Source: Harmonia axyridis (taxonomy: Eukaryota; Arthropoda; Insecta; Coleoptera; Coccinellidae). From it: a stretch of DNA of 64,000 nucleotides. The DNA lies in assembly GCF_914767665.1 (NCBI RefSeq), contig NC_059503.1:9982001-10046000 (forward strand). The letters are read 5' to 3'. This document shows positions 34,697 to 46,231 of the stretch, piece after piece. The position numbers and the translations under genes are program-made. The notes under the pieces were generated by a model. The model was not told where the DNA came from. It saw nothing but the letters and a program-made list of their open reading frames with translations, and did no database searches. Numbering within the stretch: position 1 is the stretch's first letter; every line of letters starts with the position of its first letter.

Positions 34697-36530
34697 TACA
34701 TAGGCGTACAACTTTGGTTCCGCCGTTTTTTTTTTCCGAAATTCGAGGCTTTATAGTAAAAATTTGGTTATACATTTATGATTCAAAGTATCGTCCATCG
34801 CTGGCCACTACTTTCTCTCATCTTTTGGGCAGCATACGAATCCCGCGTTGAAAAACCTGATCACCTTCAGAAGCGATCCACGAATCGATCCAATTTTTTA
34901 CTTCTTCATAAGATCGGAAGTGCTGGTCGGCCAGGCCGTGTGCCACTGATCGAAACAAGTGATACTCCGAGGAAGTAACGCCTGGAGAATGCGGCGGGTA
35001 AGGAAGGATATTTCTATATTTCTGTATCGTAATGAGTTCATTACAATTTTAAAAAACAGTGCTGTAATGAACTCATTACAGCATCGTTTTCAGATATATT
35101 TTTCGTTTTGTGGTTGTCTATGCTGACTTCCAATCCTATCAAATTTCAACAAACGTCAATAATTGTCAATATAATATAATTTGGGGATATAGAGAAATGA
35201 TTCGCTACATATTCGCAAATTCTCATAATTCTGGTAGTGTTCAATCGATTTCGTCAGACATAATTCACGAATTTAATGTGTAATTGTAAATTATGTCTAA
35301 ATTCGAAACATACGATTCATATTTAAATTCCGTAATCTGTCAATTTTCGTAACAGTCACACCAACTGCCAAGATACAATACAAAAGTCACTAGGATATAT
35401 AATCTGAATTTTTCATTGAATTTCGACAATATTTCGCAAAACTTGACTGAAATAGAGAAAATATCGTCTAATACTCGTTGCAGAAGGCAATTCCAACACT
35501 CATGCGTTCCAAAACTCGCTCCTTCGTCGCTCGTTTTCGAATTTCGCATTCGTGTTGGAATAGGAGCCCATTCTGCAACTTGTTTTTGAATATACTATTC
35601 AACGTTTCCAAGTATGTTTTGACCACTTTCGCAACATGCTGTAAAATCACTTTATCATGTCTCTCGTTGTATTGCGACCGTTTGTCTCTAAATGCTTTGC
35701 TCACATGCATTATTTGCGTTGAATAACGATCGCCTGTGATTGTTTCAGTCGGTTTCAACAACTCATAATACGCTAAGCCGAGCTGACCCCACCAAATACT
35801 GAGCATGACCTTGGAATAGTGAATATTCAGTTTGGCCGTCAACGTGGAAGCTTTGCCGGGATATCACCATGATTTTCTGCGTTTGGGATTAACGTAATGA
35901 ACCCAATTTCGTATCCAGTCACAATGCGATGCAGAAATCCCTTCCGTCTTTGCCTTGCTAGCAGCTGTTCCCAAGCAAACAAACGCCGTTCAACATCTCT
36001 CAGCTTCAACTCGTACGGCACCCAATTTTCTTGTTTCTGGAACAGTCCCATGACTTTCGGGCGTTTTGAAATGGCTTGTTGCGTCCTGCCAATTTTTGTT
36101 ACGTTTGACACTAGTCTTGATCAAGTAATGCCTCCAATTCTGCATCTTCAAAAACCTACTCTCTTACACCGTTATGCTGGTCTTCGACGTCAAAACACTG
36201 TTCCTGTAGCGTTGAAACCACTCTCTGCACGTTCTTTCACAAATAGCGGCCTCGCCGTATGTATATGAGAGCACTCTATGAACCTCAGCCGCAGATTTCT
36301 CCATATTAAAGCAGAAAATCAAAACCTTCAGCAAATGACGAGAATTTGGCTCGTAAGCTGACATCGAGATTAACTTTATGATGCAGACACAAATCGACTA
36401 ATATTTCGATGGCGTTATGTTTACGACAACCTAAGCTTATTGTATGACATCTACGATCTATTTATTTCGACTACCACTTACCGCTACAGCTATCTATTGC
36501 AAAACGGCGGAAGAAATGTTGTACTCTGTA
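34697..36530 (-). mobile_element. mauritiana-like mariner interrupted by a repeat
   Basis: The element begins after TA at 34697-34698 with CATAGGCGTACAACTTTG and runs to a decayed 5' ITR at about 36510-36528. The C-terminal coding part lies at 34778-35010 and the rest at 35597-36480, including SERTCREWFQR-like and KVMLSIWWGQLGLAYYELLK remnants. The interruption is the repeat at 35013-35596. Without it, the length is about 1.25 kb, the same as the copy at 14588. Several stops and small deletions make it inactive. Confidence 0.9.
35013..35596. repeat. Two-copy repeat family, copy B, nested in mariner
   Basis: Matches copy A (28480-29008) from TATCGTAATGAGTTCATTAC onward. The 3' part is longer than in copy A: GCAGAAGGCAATTCCAACAC (about 35480) pairs with a complement around 35550-35580, enclosing a GC-richer stretch. 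The insertion point lies in the mariner where intact copies read AGGACTTCCCATTTCAACG. This copy is therefore an insertion and defines the approximate ends of the family. Confidence 0.85.
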
Positions 36531-37400
36531 AGATTATAATGAATGTTGTACTAGGTCATAAATGCAAACTAAATCACTTGTGTGATTTCCCTCTAAAATT
36601 CCAACGTTTCCCATCAATGATAGCTATTCATCTACAGACCATGTTATTCGAAAATAACAATAACAGTTTCAACCGTTATTTCTCCCATCGCTGTTTTCAT
36701 ATCTCACTTCATAAATCTCTCTCGAGCCATACAGCACATTCTCCGATCTTGTGGGGGTTATAACCTCATCTCAACGTTGACTTACCCCCAACAATATCGA
36801 GCCGAATTCGATCCAAGAGCTACTGAAATATAAGTACGTCCAAGAAATAGCGACGCACGTAGTCCAGCATCTCCCCAGGCAGTCCAATAATTTTTGCTAC
36901 GGCCATTAGGCCAGTCGCTATTTATTATTTATTGCCCGATATTGCCGTGATCCCGGGAAAGAATTGAGGAAATGTGGTCAGTCATTTATCTAACATTATT
37001 GGACGGAGAGCGTTGGCTCGCCGCTGTAGCAAATTTAATTGCTTCTGGCTGGACAAATAATCTCAAGTCGAGAGTGGTGAGAGCATGATGTTGATGTATT
37101 TCGCCGGAGGAATTGAATTTTCCGCAAACAAATGTCGGTTTTCATCAGCGGAATTCATAACCGGAAGAATGGAGCTGCCACAAATGTACTCCGCGATATA
37201 GAAGTCGTAAAACGAAGAAAGGCAAGAAATTTGGGATTTAATATTGGGACGAAATGAGTTTGATGATTTTTAAGTTAAACGAATAAGGAATTGAAATAAT
37301 AAATAAGGAAATGAAAAAACGTCAGGAGTATTAGTATTAGCAACAACTTTAGGGATTCAATAGATAAGGTTTTTCAATAGCCATAGCAATAGAAATAAAT
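36531..37400. other. Unique DNA, no gene
   Basis: The part 36740-37200 is moderately GC-rich and non-repetitive. No gene recognised. Confidence 0.45.
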
Positions 37401-37701
37401 TCTGACAGGTGCTGTCTTACAGTTTTTCCTTCTAGAAACCATTTATAATTTGGAATTGAGCGTTTGTGATTAGTGGAATAAAGACGAGGGAAATAAAAAT
37501 TAAAATATTTGCTCACCAAGTCCATTTACTTTCTCTATCTATGTTTATTACTCTGAGGCTGCGGGTAGACTCGAAAAAAATACTGACAGGTGCTATCATA
37601 CAGTTTTCCCTTCTAGAAACTATTTGTAATTTGAAATTTAGCGTTTGTGATTAGTGGAAATTAAGAGGAGGGAAATAGAAATTACAATATTCGCTTAGCA
37701 A
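37401..37701. repeat. Two diverged tandem units around a lone repeat terminus
   Basis: Units at about 37401-37519 and 37582-37701 share CTGACAGGTGCT, CCTTCTAGAAAC, GCGTTTGTGATTAGTGGA and a purine-rich end. Between them, CTCTATCTATGTTTATTACT (about 37531-37552) equals the outer end of the CATAGAGTAATAAACATAG family. The arrangement may be what is left of an insertion followed by duplication. Confidence 0.65.
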
Positions 37702-39049
37702 TTCATTCATTCATTTATTTGCTTTTATTCGAATAAATGAATATGGAAAGCAAATATTTCAAACTTCGACTCTGTTATCTTTTATTTATGAATATGTGCC
37801 ACTTCAACTTATACCTATTCAGTTTATTTTCTTCTGTAGTCTTGATAAAGTCTAAATATATAGACGAAACGTTGGCTCAGTCCAGATTGGTCGCCTGTAA
37901 AATGAATTTCAACATTTCGAAGAAAGTCACACAATTTCACCGTGATCACAAAAACAAAAAAAGGATGGAATTTGTACTTGGGTGTTGATTTAAAATAACA
38001 ATTTCCAGCTCCGTGCAGAATTTCAAGCTGATCGAAAATTCGAGAAGAATATTTGAAAATTGATACGTGATCACAAATTTTGTTTTGATTTTGCACTCTA
38101 ATGAATGGAATAACCAAGTCAAATTGCCCCGGAACTTTAGAGCGCTCGATCACCCTTCCCAAATTCCACCCTTGGATATCACATAATAGCTGGTGGCCCT
38201 ACTGAATTTATCAAAACTTTCAATTGTGCCATCAAAAGTCACACTTTTAATCCTTATGATAATAGATATGCTATTTTAGTCGAGCTTATCCCTGAAAATG
38301 ATTCGAGTTAACGCTTATTGTAACATTTCCTTTCTAAATAAAAATGTCCTTATTGTTTTCGAGCTCCATAATACTCGCATTATAATATCTATTCATTAAC
38401 CCTTAAAACAAAACGTTCCAACTGAAGTTTCCATTCCAAAAAAAATATATGACCTCAATTCTGTTCGCTCCTAAAGCAAATAACAAACCCATTCCATCCT
38501 ACAGGTAATTTTCGTAATGCAGGGAGTAGAAGGAACACAAGCGAATAATAGGGACCTGCTGCCAAAGACATATATCGGGGGTTTTTCAGTAATGAAAAAG
38601 GATGCTCTTTCCACAAAACATTATGAAATCTGACGAAAACCGAAGAATATAAGCCAGGCGTTGCTCAGTTATTACATTCTCGTTTTATCAGGACCGTTTT
38701 GGCTTGAACTTGCACGAGATTTCATACGAATTTGTTGAAGTAAAGAAAAATGATATACATATTCTCATACATACATCGTCTTCAGTTTTGGCCGCTCTAG
38801 GTTTCCCAAAAAATAAATTATCTATGTTCTGGAAATGAGATGAATATTTTCCTCTATTTCAACTGCAATATATTTGATGGAAAATCTTTGTTTGTTACTC
38901 TTTGCTTTATGCAGGTTGAGACAAGATAGAAAAAATGAGAAAAAATTATGGATTATTTATTTTTGATTAATTATAATTCCACAACTGAATCCAAATCTAA
39001 TTCTCTGTATTACCACCTCTTTTTCCTATCAACTGGTAGATACTACCTG
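37702..39049. other. AT-rich DNA, no gene
   Basis: No family recognised. Frames at 37737-38162 on both strands are without resemblance. The words TATAGACGAAACGTTGG near 37859 recall retroelement 3' regions but nothing else supports that. Confidence 0.4.
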
Positions 39050-39312
39050 TATCTATAGGTCCTCAAAAAATGACTTCCAAGTGTCGAACAGATACCATTC
39101 GATTCTTTCTTCCCCCACAAGGCCAAAAACTGCACTAAACAGTGACACGTTGAGGAGGGAGAAGCTTTTCAATGATCATTCTTGGATTTTCCGAGCCCAA
39201 AATGCAACAATTCTGCTGATCAAAGTTGCCTCCGAGGTGAAAAAGGGGCTCATCACTGAAGATGAAAATCTGATTCAGGAACCAGTCAGCGAAAACCCAG
39301 TATAGCTGGTTA
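39050..39312 (-). mobile_element. DD41D-like mariner fragment (with Tc1-like edge)
   Basis: The minus-strand frame 39135-39320 reads IFIFSDEPLFHLGG, then QQNCCILGSENPRMIIEK, then PQRVTV, followed after a stop by CSFWPCG. This matches the first catalytic block of DD41D-type transposases (FSDEAHF, then a NKQNCRIW-like and HPQRVTVWC-like segment), but the wording differs from the rosa-type copies at 18728 and 44120. The stretch 39050-39115 resembles a piece of the Tc1 at 5455/21000. Both are small and inactive. Confidence 0.7.
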
Positions 39313-39829
39313 TTGACCAACTTGAGTTCTTGTGTGAACTGAACTTACCAAAGTCTTTATGCAAAATACGATGTTTCTACAAGAATACTTCTCTCAGAAA
39401 TAAATATAGTGTTCTAAAAGTCAATAACTCAATTGTATTTTCTGAGGAAGTATAATGGAGCTACTCTCAGGTGTGTTACAAATCATTTACAAGTTACAAA
39501 ACACAATTCTAAATTCCGAAGGAAATTATTTGACTAAATAACATAAATACTTCAAATTAATCTACGATTCTTCTTAAATTCATCTCAGTTTATTCACAAT
39601 TGAACATGAGATGATAAAATAATTCAAAAAAATTCTAAACGTTGTTGAAACGTCTATCTTTTCATTATCAAATGGCATAACCTACTCAACACAAATTTCA
39701 TAAGAAATGTTGAAAACTATTACATTGTGTTGCCATTATAGCCATTTTGAATCATTTCTATTTGAAAACCCGTTAGAAAATAAAAGGAAATAAGGAGCTA
39801 TCCTGTAAAATCTGCAGTGTTTTCCAAGA
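39313..39829. other. Possible 3' UTR of the exon at 39830-40040
   Basis: AT-rich. On the minus strand an AATAAA lies at about 39590-39595, some 235 bp past the stop codon of the exon, and could serve as the polyadenylation signal. Nothing else recognised. Confidence 0.3.
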
Positions 39830-40040
39830 TTAAAGTTTCTCCACTCTGAGCTCGAGACGGCCCTGTGCCATGATGTAGAGAACCTCTTGTGTTCCATACA
39901 GTAGATCCCCAATCATCTTGCCTCTCAAATTCAACATTTCCTCAAACACTGGAGCGTCCCAGTCACCACAGGAATTATTGGTACAGCCTCCCTCTGCATC
40001 CGTCGAGACCTCCAAATTCTGGAGTACACTCGACAACGGC
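39830..40040 (-). CDS. Likely terminal coding exon of an unidentified host gene
   Basis: On the minus strand the tract TCTTGTCTCCTTTTCAG ends at 40041, a strong splice acceptor. From 40040 the frame is open for about 69 codons to a TAA at 39830-39832. The product contains LQNLEVSTDAEGGCTNNSCG, then DWDAPVFEEMLNLRGKMIGD, then LLYGTQEVLYIMAQGRLELR. Composition is balanced and GC is higher than in the flanks, as in coding exons. Two Cys (GGCTNNSCGDW) precede an amphipathic-looking stretch. I do not recognise the family. Earlier exons, upstream at higher coordinates, were not found in the window. It is not part of any repeat seen here. Confidence 0.55.
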
Positions 40041-41023
40041 CTGAAAAGGAGACAAGAAGACTTATTATTTCTGAATCGGGCAATTTCAGATATTTTTTGT
40101 GAGCCAATTTAACAATTCTTCAGAGTCAAGAGGCATTCCTGTTTTAATGAATAGCAGTTGAATTAATTAAATTCGAGATTTTCATTAACGTTTCGTTTTC
40201 AGCGGGCCGTTTCAAAAAGAAGATGTCTTTGCAATTTAAATTTCGCTTTCGAGACAGGTAATCAAATTTGTTTGTTGGACGTATCGGGTCCGAGCAACTA
40301 GTTCATTAGAATTCCTGCCTGGGAGTGGAGAATTCCTTAATTGGAACATCCGATATTTTTTTTTCCAATGAGGATTATGAGGAATTCAGTCTGAATTCGA
40401 AATTGGACATTAAATTTTGGGGGAAATGAGTTGTTATCGTTCCCAAACATAATAGTCACATAAGTAACACTTATGACATTATTTTACTTCATAGTAAACA
40501 ATTTTAAAATTGACATTATCATAAATCCAGTTTCATTTTAGTTCTTATGGTAATGATTCTACCTCGAGGTCAATTCTTACGCTTTACATAAGTAGACGTA
40601 GGCACAAATTTGACAATATTTATACGAGTCAGCTCTCATAAACTCGTTTTTCAGCAAAAAAATGTTGACATTATCAATGCCAGTTCATAAAGTTTAATTT
40701 TACAGACGTTTCCTTATCAAGTTGCTTTCAGATTCAGAAGAATTTGACCTCAAAATCATTTGCAGTCTGTTCTTTTTTGAACTCTTCGACATTGGTGGAT
40801 AGCCTATTTTCTACTCCTTCTGGATAAGATGCTAGCTCCATATAATATCTAATTAACGTTCTCAACCAAACAATAGAACGTTAATGTTTATTTGAAAAAT
40901 CGTCGCAATGGAAATGAAGAAAATGTATACTGTCAACGAAGGCCATTTTCAAATGAATAAATTCTACTCAAGCGTTTTAATTTATATTTTGGGAAAGTTG
41001 AATACTGGCTATTTACAATCATA
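40041..41023. other. Intron-like AT-rich DNA
   Basis: No gene or repeat recognised. If the exon at 39830-40040 is real, this is the intron before it. Confidence 0.4.
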
Positions 41024-41113
41024 GAATGGGTATAGTGTGCAACAAGTGAGAAAACCACATTTCTCACTTCGTAAGAAATGTTCGTTTTCTCACACTAGAT
41101 ACACAATATACTA
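41024..41113. repeat. Imperfect hairpin, about 85-90 nt
   Basis: GTGAGAAAACCACATTTCT (41046-41064) pairs with AGAAATGTTCGTTTTCTCAC (41074-41093) with a short loop, and pairing continues outward imperfectly to about 41024 and 41113. The size and mismatch pattern fit a pre-microRNA-like hairpin, or a tiny foldback element. No conserved seed was recognised. Confidence 0.55.
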
Positions 41114-41137
41114 TTGTTGAATAGATTTGCATTTTTC

Positions 41138-41176
41138 TGTATCATACCAAATGCAATGTGCATTTGGTATGATACA
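41138..41176. repeat. Perfect 18-bp inverted repeat with 3-nt loop
   Basis: TGTATCATACCAAATGCA at 41138-41155 is followed by ATG and then by its exact complement at 41159-41176. There is no mismatch. It lies only 25 bp after the hairpin ending at 41113. It could form a cruciform or an RNA stem-loop. Confidence 0.85.
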
Positions 41177-44119
41177 TCTATGTTAATGTAAAATGGAATG
41201 TAAAATTGTGTGTTTTTATGGCTTTATATGACTCCATTGTCAAACATTCAGTCTCTACACAAAAAGTCAAACTTCTACGTCTAATGATACTAATTAATTT
41301 CAAATGTTAGTATTGTGTTTTGTATAGACCATTATGCCCTCTATAAGAAAAAGTTATAGGATATCCAAAGTAGCCATAGCGATATAAGCTACGAATGTAA
41401 TATAATAATTTTTCATACATTCCTTCGAAATTATATATTGTAGAAAATAATGACAGAATATAATAATGGTCTCATCATGGTGCGTGTATATTTTATCGTT
41501 AATATAACCCACATTCTTGTTACAATGAATAGCATTCATTTAAATTCACTCCATTATCAGTTTGATATGGAATGAATTAAACTAAAATACACGCAATAGA
41601 ATGACGAGAATGTATATGAATAGCAAAAGCCATTAGTGATTAAAACTGTGTCCTATTTATATTTACATGGTAATTTAGGCTCTACGATGACGTAAAACTG
41701 TGAAATCGATGCATAATTTCGACACCAGCAACGTCACTGTCATTAATGTCGATATTTTATTCATATGTGTAGCGCAGATTATAGCTAATATTTATTGCGA
41801 GTTCTCGGTGCCAATATATAAATTTTGTACTGAATGGATGAAATCCATCATTAATAACGGATTATCATGGGCTTGCTATTTTTGACAGCAATTAATTATG
41901 ATTCGAGCGAAAGCAGCTTAGTTGGATGTCGACTGAAATAGGTTATTTCATATGAGGATATACAGCGTGTGAAAGTAGGCAATTTCGGTTACTTTCGCTG
42001 GAATTTTTTTATGAATTGGAGAAAAGTTTCATGTTTTGATTGAAATGAAAAATGTAATCATGTTGCTATGCCTCATTACTAAATTCTAATGAGTTATGCA
42101 AATATTATTCGTTGTAATATTTTTTTTCAATTAATCATCAAGTTTTTAAAGTTTCATGAGGATCAGTATAGTGTCCCAAATTTGATGGTCACTGAGAGCA
42201 TCTTGAGTATTCTAAGTCTAAAAGCAAAATTTCTCAAGGCCCTCTATCTATTTTTTAGAAAAAATAATATATCAAAAATCAGATCCTGATTATCTTGCTC
42301 CGTTTTCGAGTTACATGGCTATTCTGAAAAATGACTCTATCAAATATTAAATTTGCTTTGTCCTGGTTTCTGTTCGGGATATTCGAAAAATTTTAACTAA
42401 AATTCTGCTTTTGTTCTGCTTGAATTTTCAACGTTATCGATTAAATAGTAGTACGAAATTCTGCAACGAACTTGAAAGTATAAATTCACACCTCCACGAA
42501 AAAAGAATTTTTTTTAATTATCTTACAGAATAGCGTTAATACTGTCATTTATTTGTAATGAAGGTGTAGATATCTAAATTTTAGATGTTTCCTCACCCTA
42601 TTCAAAAAATTGAATGGCATAATATGTATAATAAAGTGAAGTAGACATAAAATTTAGCAAATATTTGTAGTATGAGCAATTATGACAACTACTTATTACT
42701 TTTAAGTATACCTACGTACTACTTCGCTTGGATAAGGTTAACTACAATCGGAAATAATACTAATAATACAGCTCATGGTCTCAATCCCTTTTATGACTTG
42801 TAAAATAGAACTATTTCAAACATGAATGGGTTCAATATTTACATTTTATCGTTATCTTTTGCTATACACTTTCTCCAGTATCTGGAATTACGATGTCGAG
42901 TTCAATCAAAATAAAGATTATTCAACACATTTATGTTTGGTTATTTGTATAATTTTATTGAACATTTTTTCGAAGCTAAGGGCATGTTTTGGATATAAAT
43001 ATATCATTATTCTTTACTGTGGAGAAAGTATTATTTTCATTTATACTTCTAGTTTATTCGTTGAATTTTTTTTTGCAGGTAATGACAATACATCAAACTC
43101 TTTCTCCATTATCTGTAAGGGTAAGTCACTGCCGTGAGTCTCATCGTGTATGACCAAATCAATTCGATCGAACCCGAAAATGTGCCATTCATTTTTTGCT
43201 AGCTAAAAAGGGGTTTTGAGATCCCCTCACTATGCAACGAATTTGGAACACTAGAATTTTTATATGGTTATTATTTCAGCCTGCTGTGAAAAAAACTACC
43301 ATGAAAAGAAAATTCCAAATTAATGGCTATAGTTCAGTGTGGCATTCAAATCCAAACTCTGATTTATGGCTATATATAAACACGTTTAGAGTCAGAATTA
43401 ATCCCGGAAAATGCATTTCTACCCCATCCATCCCTGAAGAGCATTAATTGTTAATTATAATATGTATGCCCGCGTTATAAGCCATAAAAACAACGTTACT
43501 ACATACCACTATACATTTTCGTATAACGCATTCGAATAAAAAGCGAAAATGAGATTTCAACGCTTTTTCACGGCAGAATAAAATGGAATGTTTTTGCGAC
43601 CTGTTTTTTAATCATTGGCTCATATAATGGAAACATGTATAATGCAGGTTTTCATTTTTCGCTTCAACGGAAATTCATTTATGCCGAACTGTTTTATTCG
43701 TTACGTGTGTACTTTTGTCGCAAACCTTGTGCAAAATTGGACTCGAAAACACATATTGCCACTTTCCAAAAATCATCCTCGCAAAAATCTCAACAAGTTG
43801 ATCAATAAGAGAAAAACATCGATGAAATATCGACATTGATTCAATGTTTGTTCGATGCATTTAAAATTTTAAAATATATGAAAAACAATGTAATTTGTGA
43901 AGTCAAGAGGTTCGCTGATTCAAATTATTATACATTTGATTTTTCCAAATAATTTCGCTTGAATCTTTTCTTTTCAAATTTGAAACTGTCTAAGAGATCA
44001 TCATTTCTCATTCAATATCTATTTCTGTATGCATTCTACTCTCCTTCCTATTATTTTGCTGAGTTATGGTTTTTTAATTCATTTCAAAAGCTGAAAATCT
44101 TTATTAACTACCTACCTTA
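41177..44119. other. Long AT-rich stretch, no gene
   Basis: About 2.9 kb. Short frames (for example 42826-43137, 43232-43447, 43615-43839) have no family resemblance. The section about 42280-42400 shares CGAGTTACA and TCTCGGTTTCTGTTCG-like words with 49925-50045, a weak dispersed repeat. Confidence 0.45.
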
Positions 44120-45056
44120 TAACGGGTGTTTTTTTTCGCGGTATATAACTTTAAGTTGGCATTACTGTTCAGGATGGCGACCGATTTAACAGCTGCCGAG
44201 TAATTTATTCTCAGTTTAGTTTGGCAATTAATCATGAATAAACTCACACCTGAACAAAGTTTGCAAATAGTGCAATTTCATTTCGAAAATAATGGTTCTG
44301 TGCAGAATACGTATCGCGCACTACGTCCATTTTATTTTGTTTAGCGATGAAGCGCACTTCTGGTTGAATGCCTACCTCAACAAACAAAACTGCCGCATTT
44401 GGAGTGAAGCTAATACTCAAGTGTATGTCGAAACACCGTTACATCCAGAAAAACTGACTGTTTGGTGCGCTTTAGGGGCTGGTGGAATCGTACTTCTTCA
44501 AGAACGATGATGGCCAGAACGTTACAGTCAATGGTGATCGGTATAGAACCATGATTACTAACTTTTTCATTCCTGAATTGAACAACCAAGATGTCCAGGA
44601 GCTGTGGTTCCAACAAAACGGCGCAACATGTCACACAGCTCGTGCCACAATCGATTTATTGAGAGACACCTTTAGTGACCGCCTGATTACACGTTTTGGA
44701 CCTGTGAATTGGCCTCAAAGATCTTGTGATTTAACACCGCTAGACTACTTTCTGTGGGGCTATGTAAAGTCATTGGTCTATGCGGATAAGCCACAAACGC
44801 TTGACCATTTGGAAGACAACATTCGCCGTGTTATTGCCGATATACGGCCACAAATGTTGGAAAAAGTCATCGAAAATTGGACGTCCAGATTGGATTACAT
44901 TCGAGCCAGCCATGGCGGTCATATGCCAGAAATCATATTCAAAATGTAATGCCACAAGATTATCTTGCGGATAAATAAAATTCATGTCAATCGAATAATT
45001 CATCGTTGTTTTATTGCAATTTAAAGTTCTATAGCTCTAAAAAAACACCCTTTATA
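44120..45056 (+). mobile_element. rosa-type DD41D mariner, internally deleted
   Basis: Both ends are present: ACGGGTG followed by a T-run after TA at 44120-44121, and an A-run followed by CACCCTTTA at about 45052. The start region (MNKLTPEQSLQIVQFHFENN, about 44234) is followed by YRALRP and then, at about 44329-44335, by the out-of-frame junction to ILFSDEAHFW with the first catalytic Asp. WFQQNGATCHTA shows the second catalytic Asp changed to Asn. CDLTPLDYFLWG holds the third Asp. The tail to IIFKM (stop about 44949) is open. It is dead on two counts: the deletion and the lost Asp. Confidence 0.92.
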
Positions 45057-46231
45057 AACCACACTTTCTCACTCAAAAAACCCTTCGTTATAATTCGAAA
45101 CTAATCCTCCCCAAAAATTGCCTACATGTTTCTGCTTAGCAGTGATCAATTTATGTAATATCTTATGTTGACATTTCGGAACTTGAGGAAGAGGAAATTG
45201 TCAAGGTTTTGCGGTTAAACCCTGGTGGGAACCACTGCAGTTACCGCATTAACTCACCTGGGTAGAGGCTTATGAACAGGACAATTAGTAGAGCTAACTG
45301 GCGAATATGGTGTTGTTCTGAATCGAGACAACAGCTTACATAATTCAGAGCAACAAGCGGAATTATAGTCCCATAGGAGGTACACCTAGATACGAGAGGA
45401 TAACCCTCAACTAGGAAAACATTCGGAAAAGTTTGAACAGGGTTTTCTTATTGACCTAAAGGATTTTATAAGAGTTCATGTTAAACTTTTTCATGAATTA
45501 TATTTTTTAAGTTAAATGAGGCATTCCATACTTAAAACTCACTCTGTATACTTATTAATTTACCTAGAAATACATCTGAACGAAAGTTTCACAATGTGTA
45601 CAAAAAACAAATTATAACGAGTAATGTAAGAAAGCATTTCCTCAGACAGATCAGGAAATAATTCCATGTTCCCAAAAGAATATTTTCCCCGATGTCTCAA
45701 GGAAAGATGAATTGTTATCTGATAAGGCTGAGGTTAGTCAAACTGAGATATTCCCAAAGAGGGATAATAAGGAAAGTTATTAAGTTTTCCGAGAAACCAA
45801 ATTGTGACTAAAAAATCAAGTAAAGCGGGGAGAAAGAGAGATATCTGAAATGAGACACCACTGAAACTAGCAGATACGGTGCTCCTCTTTCTCACAACAG
45901 AACCGGATCAGAACGTTCAATTACATTTCTGTCCAAACTTGAGCTTTATGTTTTCTTTGTTTTTTTTCATTTTTTCTCTCCCGATTCTCCTAGGTCTAGG
46001 CCTTTAGGAAGTCTAGGCCTCTCTGAAGCTTAGAGCTTATAAGAGTTTGGGGAACCGGTTGCGTTATATGTAGTCTTCAATACCTATCACCTCTTCAGGT
46101 ACCACACTTCTAAAATCTTTTGAAAATAGATTTCTTTTTGTTATAGTTGAGGCGGCCTTATTGAAATAAAATATAATTATTAAATCGATTTAAATAATTT
46201 TAAGAGAATCATCTATCCATTTATACCTTTT
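45057..46231. other. Unique DNA, no gene
   Basis: About 1.2 kb with a GC-richer patch near 45200-45330. Nothing recognised. Confidence 0.45.

Noticed and set aside
37840..37890. TATAGACGAAACGTTGG motif
   Set aside because: Recalls 3' regions of some retroelements, but no coding sequence or repeat accompanies it.
38500..38530. CCATCCTACAG followed by GTAATT
   Set aside because: Pyrimidine tract short and donor weak; not distinguishable from chance.
43060..43090. Second plus-strand site of recursive-splice form (T-run, GCAG, GTAATG)
   Set aside because: The donor half is a poor match, and T-runs before CAG are frequent in AT-rich DNA.
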